64,000 nt of DNA. It comes from Rhynchonema sp. JSB1_4 (Eukaryota; Nematoda; Chromadorea; Monhysterida; Xyalidae). The position numbers and the translations under genes are program-made. The first letter of the stretch is position 1. Each line of letters starts with the position of its first letter. This document shows, piece by piece, positions 61,801 to 64,000 of the stretch. Below the pieces are notes generated by a model. That model was not told the DNA's origin and did not search any database. It saw only the letters and a list, made by a program, of their open reading frames with translations. The stretch is taken from contig JASAMV010005045.1 in the NCBI GenBank assembly GCA_030248065.1, forward strand, positions 1-64,000, in the 5' to 3' direction.

Positions 61801-64000
61801 AATTCTGTTTTGCACAGATTTGGTATCTCCTGACGCCTTCACTGATTGTTGTGTTGCTGCACAGCGAGATCGGGCAGTTGCTTCGGTCACGTGCTGCTAA
61901 AAGGACGTCCACGGACAACGACGCTGACGTTGATACGATGTCGGACGTAGTTTGGTTGGTTACGAAAGAAAAGCAGCGGTGGAAAAGACAGCGAATGCTG
62001 CTTCTTTATAAAGCTTATACGTTGGACTAAACTTAGGTTAGGGCATACGCCACGGTTTTTTTTCAAAATGGGCCCTTGAACCTCTGGTGGCTCATTTGCC
62101 AAACATATAGTGGCTCATTCGTACTTAAGTACAGGCTCCCTGAAAATCAAGTTGCTGATTGGTGGCTCATTTGCCAAAATCTTGTGGCTCATTCAAACTT
62201 TTAGTGACCCAATTGGCCACCATCAGTGGCAAAGAAAACCCTGGGCCTACGCCTCCCCGATTACACATCTCTCAGAGTGGCCGCTGATGTTGAAAAGTCG
62301 CTGTTTTGTCCGCCACATGAATTTTGTGCGGAGGTTCTAAGCATGGTGATCAGAACCTGAGGTTGATGTCGAGTGTTTTTGATTGTTTTTGATGAGCTTG
62401 ACAACCGCAAAAATTTTACTTGAACTTTATATTTTTAGCTTGTGACCAACTTCTAATCTGCCCGGGTGCACATGCACAAACATCGGCAATTTATGTATTT
62501 ATTGTTGTTTCTTGTTTTAATCAAACATCTAATCGAACACCCAACATTGCAGGTACGGCCTGGTTGTGTGCTGGCGTTACGCGTGTCTGTTCGTTGTGCA
62601 TCGTGTTTGTCGCGGCTGGATCAGTGCTGGTGTGAAATGGTCGCATCTCACATCATACGCTGACGTCATTAAAAGGTGTGGCTTATAGTAATGTCGTCAA
62701 ATCATGTCGTCACATTTTGTCGTCAAATTGCGTGTTATTTTCGCGCTCATTTGGGGCTCATGTATTATTGCTTGTTCGACGACTTTGTTTGACGACAAAA
62801 CTATTAGCCAAAGGTGTACGATCGACGGTATCGTTCGTGCTGGCTGATTCAGGTTCAGCTTTGAACTCAGCCATTCAGTCATATTCAGCGAGTTCGGCAG
62901 CCGTACTTTCATCCAGAGTGAACGTTGTTTTTAGTCAACAAACAAACCTTTTACGCTGGTCAAAATCAGAGGGGTACCATTACAGTGGTCAACTGAAGTG
63001 GTCAAATCATTTCGTCAATTCACAACAGCCCCGAATGAGCGCGGGAAATAACACATGGCATTCGGGGTGAGTTGACGACCTTACAAAGTAGGTTGACGAA
63101 GTGATTTGACCACTTGAGTTGACCACTGTAACAAACACTCACAAGATTGATACCGGAGTCATCTTTCTTTCAGCACACCGCTGTTGCGCTCACAACTGAC
63201 GTGGCTCGCTTTGCTGTATTTATGCTTCAACTGGACGTTACATCGTGTGAAACGCACCAAGCAGCCCACAATATCGACGTTTGTCTCCAACGTGCTTGAT
63301 TGGGCATGCGCTTTGGTGGCATTCGCTGCCTTGCTGATGTTTCACAGCAAGACCGCTCACGATGTGCTATGGGCACACGTCGGGGAATTGGACGAATTTG
63401 CCCAGCTGGTGTGAGTGGATAAAATTCGCTTTATGTTCTGGTTATTATGTTCTTGTATTTTCTCAAACCTGGTGCTGATATGGGTCGTGACTGTTTTGCA
63501 CCAAGCGTGTTTTGAGGTTTGCTAACGTCGCCTCACCGCTACCAACGTGAAGCGCGTTGTTTAAGCCTCCCACACAATGCAAGCAGATTAGACTCGCGTG
63601 CTGTAGCATGGCGCGCGAGACCCGCTAATCGACTTTCATTCCACGGGAGGCCTTAACGTCGCGTGATCAACGCAGCATGACACCTGTGTCTCTGATCCGT
63701 GTGTTTGTTCCTGTAAATTGCTTTCGAACAACAAAGCATCCACACGCCCTCACCATTCCAGCGTCTATTGCCCGACCATTGTGCTGTTGTGTATCGCCGT
63801 CCACCTGCTTCGTGGTCGCGCACACCGCGCGCTCTGCACATTCGCGTGTTTGTACGGTCGCAGCGAGCATCTGGCATTATACGCACTCGTCGACGGTGCG
63901 TCGAATCGCTGGCACACGCACGTGCTGCGCGCCTGGCCGACCGACCTCGCTGCGTTGCTGCTCTATTGGCTCGCGAACACGGCCTTCTTTCATACGGTTG
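52813..64000 (+). CDS. PIGG: GPI ethanolamine phosphate transferase 2 (PIGG/GPI7), 3' end beyond window
   Basis: Exons: 52813-52948, 55486-55688, 56139-56351, 57161-57370, 58475-58874, 59391-59617, 59904-60041, 61818-61954, 62553-62675, 63174-63410, 63762 to the window end. All junctions are in phase; about 754 codons are visible. The enzyme transfers ethanolamine phosphate to the second mannose of the GPI precursor, in the ER membrane. Exon 1 encodes a hydrophobic signal-anchor ending in KAFFP, as in human PIGG. The alkaline-phosphatase-type domain has VVVDALRYDF (metal-binding Asp63), PTVTLPRIK (nucleophile Thr), FYGDDTWMKLFP, HYLGLDHIGHVHG and VGDHGM (about 267-271). FYGDDTW and LHYLGLDHIGH are PIGG-type rather than PIGN or PIGO. 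The later exons encode hydrophobic transmembrane segments and a cytoplasm-type link GVKWSHL like the human GxKWAH. The start codon is the ATG at 52813; an in-frame region upstream has no further support. Confidence 0.93.
52990..53900. mobile_element. GGTATCTCGAGTC word element in PIGG intron 1 (interrupted)
   Basis: Starts near CACTGTAGCGGCTGGGG and ends near CACACTGTAGTGGC. Words GGTATCTATCTCGAGTC flank the nested family A element. Relative of 40497-40896. Exact ends and target duplication not resolved. Confidence 0.65.
53057..53429. mobile_element. Family A element, copy 4 (ATCTCCCC word)
   Basis: Tips CAGTGTAGTTCCTGG / CCAGGAACTACACTG, perfect 8-bp duplication CTCAGGGG (53049-53056, 53430-53437). 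Same body as other copies, but the words read (G)TACACTATCTCCCCC at corresponding sites. Confidence 0.93.
54007..54381. mobile_element. Family A element, copy 5 (AATTTCCCC word, inverse orientation)
   Basis: Tips CAGTGTAGTTCCCGG and GGGAACTACGCTG, perfect 8-bp duplication GCTCGAAG (53999-54006, 54382-54389). Words GGGGAAATTAGTGTAC are the inverse of GTACACTAATTTCCCC. Lies in PIGG intron 1. Confidence 0.92.
54553..55005. mobile_element. CCGACACCCGACATCTG word element
   Basis: Ends TAGGGTTAGAG / CTCTAACCCTA, perfect 8-bp duplication GCTGACAC (54545-54552, 55006-55013). It lies within another array of the same word (54470-54552 and 55006-55030), so a like element has jumped into a like element. 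About ten CCGACACCCGACATCTG words. Confidence 0.9.
55072..55437. mobile_element. AAAACCGTTTTTT word element
   Basis: Ends TATAGTTGCA / TGCAACTATA, perfect 8-bp duplication CAAGCAAG (55064-55071, 55438-55445). Words GGAAAAATATATTT and AAAAACCGTTTTTT at both ends. About 50 bp before the PIGG exon 2 acceptor. Confidence 0.92.
56460..56815. mobile_element. CCGACACCCGACATCTG word element, PIGG intron 3
   Basis: Words CCGACACCCGACAT at the left and inverted GGGTGTC / CCCGACATCTGAG at the right, with the same body as 54700-54900 (GGACCAAAAACA, then AATTTT). Ends not exactly resolved. Confidence 0.65.
56970..57104. mobile_element. GTCGTCAA-type MITE with 8-bp target duplication
   Basis: Ends GGCTATGGTTTTGTCGTC / GACGGCATTACTATGAGCC, perfect 8-bp duplication CGAATTGC (56962-56969, 57105-57112). 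It establishes that this abundant MITE family, with its CCAAATGAGTGCGA-type core, also makes 8-bp duplications. PIGG intron 3. Confidence 0.92.
57427..57809. mobile_element. CAGGGGCGGATC element, PIGG intron 4
   Basis: Ends CAGGGGCGGATC / GGATCCGCCCTTG, perfect 8-bp duplication AGCTGAGG (57419-57426, 57810-57817). Interior matches 5515-5910. No transposase frame. Confidence 0.9.
58899..59080. mobile_element. GGCAAAC-type MITE, copy 5 (diverged ends)
   Basis: CACTACGCCAACACGAGCCCG at the left start and CGTGTTGCCGCAGTTGTAC at the right; interior matches the other copies. It begins 24 bp after the donor of PIGG exon 58475-58874. Confidence 0.75.
59110..59215. mobile_element. GTCGTCAA-type MITE, PIGG intron 5
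   Basis: ACTGTCGTCAACTCAGCAG at the left, the AGCCCCAAATGAGCGCGAG core, and GATTTGACCACACTACCATAAGC at the right. No clear target duplication. Confidence 0.65.
59775..59872. mobile_element. CAGTGGTCAAATCACTTCGTC MITE, PIGG intron 6
   Basis: Near-perfect terminal inverted repeats CAGTGGTCAAATCACTTCGTC with a 55-bp middle. A longer relative is at 62985-63132. Confidence 0.8.
60150..60515. mobile_element. CCGACACCCGACATCTG word element, PIGG intron 7
   Basis: Ends TTAGGGTTACAGAT / ATCGCTCTAACCC with decayed CCGACACCGGACATCTG words and the same A-rich body as 54553-55005. Target duplication not evident. Confidence 0.65.
60947..61316. mobile_element. Family A element, copy 6 (AACCGCCGC word, inverse orientation)
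   Basis: Tips CAGTGTAGTTCCTGG / CAGGCACTACACTG. Words GCGGCGGTTAGTGTAC are the inverse of GTACACTAACCGCCGC. The flanks ACTAGGAT and ACCAGAAC match at five of eight positions only. PIGG intron 7. Confidence 0.85.
62680..62809. mobile_element. GTCGTCAA-type MITE inserted at the PIGG exon 9 donor
   Basis: Ends GGCTTATAGTAATGTCGTC / GACGACAAAACTATTAGCC, perfect 8-bp duplication AAAGGTGT (62672-62679, 62810-62817). The duplicated octamer spans the splice donor AAAG|GTGT, so the donor now exists twice. Confidence 0.93.
62985..63132. mobile_element. ACAGTGGTCAACT MITE, PIGG intron 9
   Basis: Inverted ends ACAGTGGTCAACT / AGTTGACCACTGT, then AGTGGTCAAATCATTTCGTC on each side, with the CCCCGAATGAGCGCGGG core. 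Second MITE within the same intron. Confidence 0.8.

Overview
This is a stretch of repeat-rich animal genome. Three conserved eukaryotic genes can be reconstructed from spliced exons, and most of the rest is non-coding mobile DNA. Many introns, GT-AG splice sites, an anillin gene and a non-LTR retrotransposon scrap point to a metazoan. The repeat style looks like an invertebrate, possibly a helminth, but the lineage cannot be fixed from the sequence alone.

Layout. 1-498: unique DNA with a CA microsatellite. 501-12684: two full and one truncated head-to-tail copies of a macro-repeat. The first copy holds a near-perfect array of about fifteen 245-bp units; the second holds only one. 12685-14137: intergenic, with two MITEs. 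14138-21849 (minus): MLH1, the DNA mismatch repair MutL homologue. It is complete in 11 exons, and the phases join into 740 codons ending in the diagnostic FERC. 21850-23350: short intergenic gap. 23351-42887 (minus): anillin (ANLN), about 25 exons and about 1,200 residues, with the anillin homology domain and a C-terminal PH domain. Its 4.25-kb first intron is almost entirely one nested transposon. 42888-52812: gene-free, made of nested non-autonomous elements plus a reverse transcriptase scrap. 52813-64000 (plus): PIGG (GPI ethanolamine phosphate transferase 2), 11 exons visible, 3' end outside the window.

The genes do not form a pathway. MLH1 acts in nuclear mismatch repair, anillin in the cytokinetic ring, and PIGG in GPI-anchor synthesis in the ER. 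MLH1 and ANLN lie in tandem on the minus strand; ANLN and PIGG are divergent across about 10 kb of nested elements.

The most unusual content is the mobile DNA. At least 20 elements are bounded by matching (or one-mismatch) 8-bp target duplications, most with CAG- or TAG-type tips (hAT-like), and none has a transposase in this window. Many carry a short word repeated at several sites near both ends. In one family the word is swapped at all five sites together between copies, while the rest of the element stays homologous. Other elements insert exactly at splice donors, or repeatedly into the same 8-bp target. Separately, the 11-mer GTGAAACATCA recurs far above chance in exons and introns, and GTTGG is an unexpectedly common 5' splice site.
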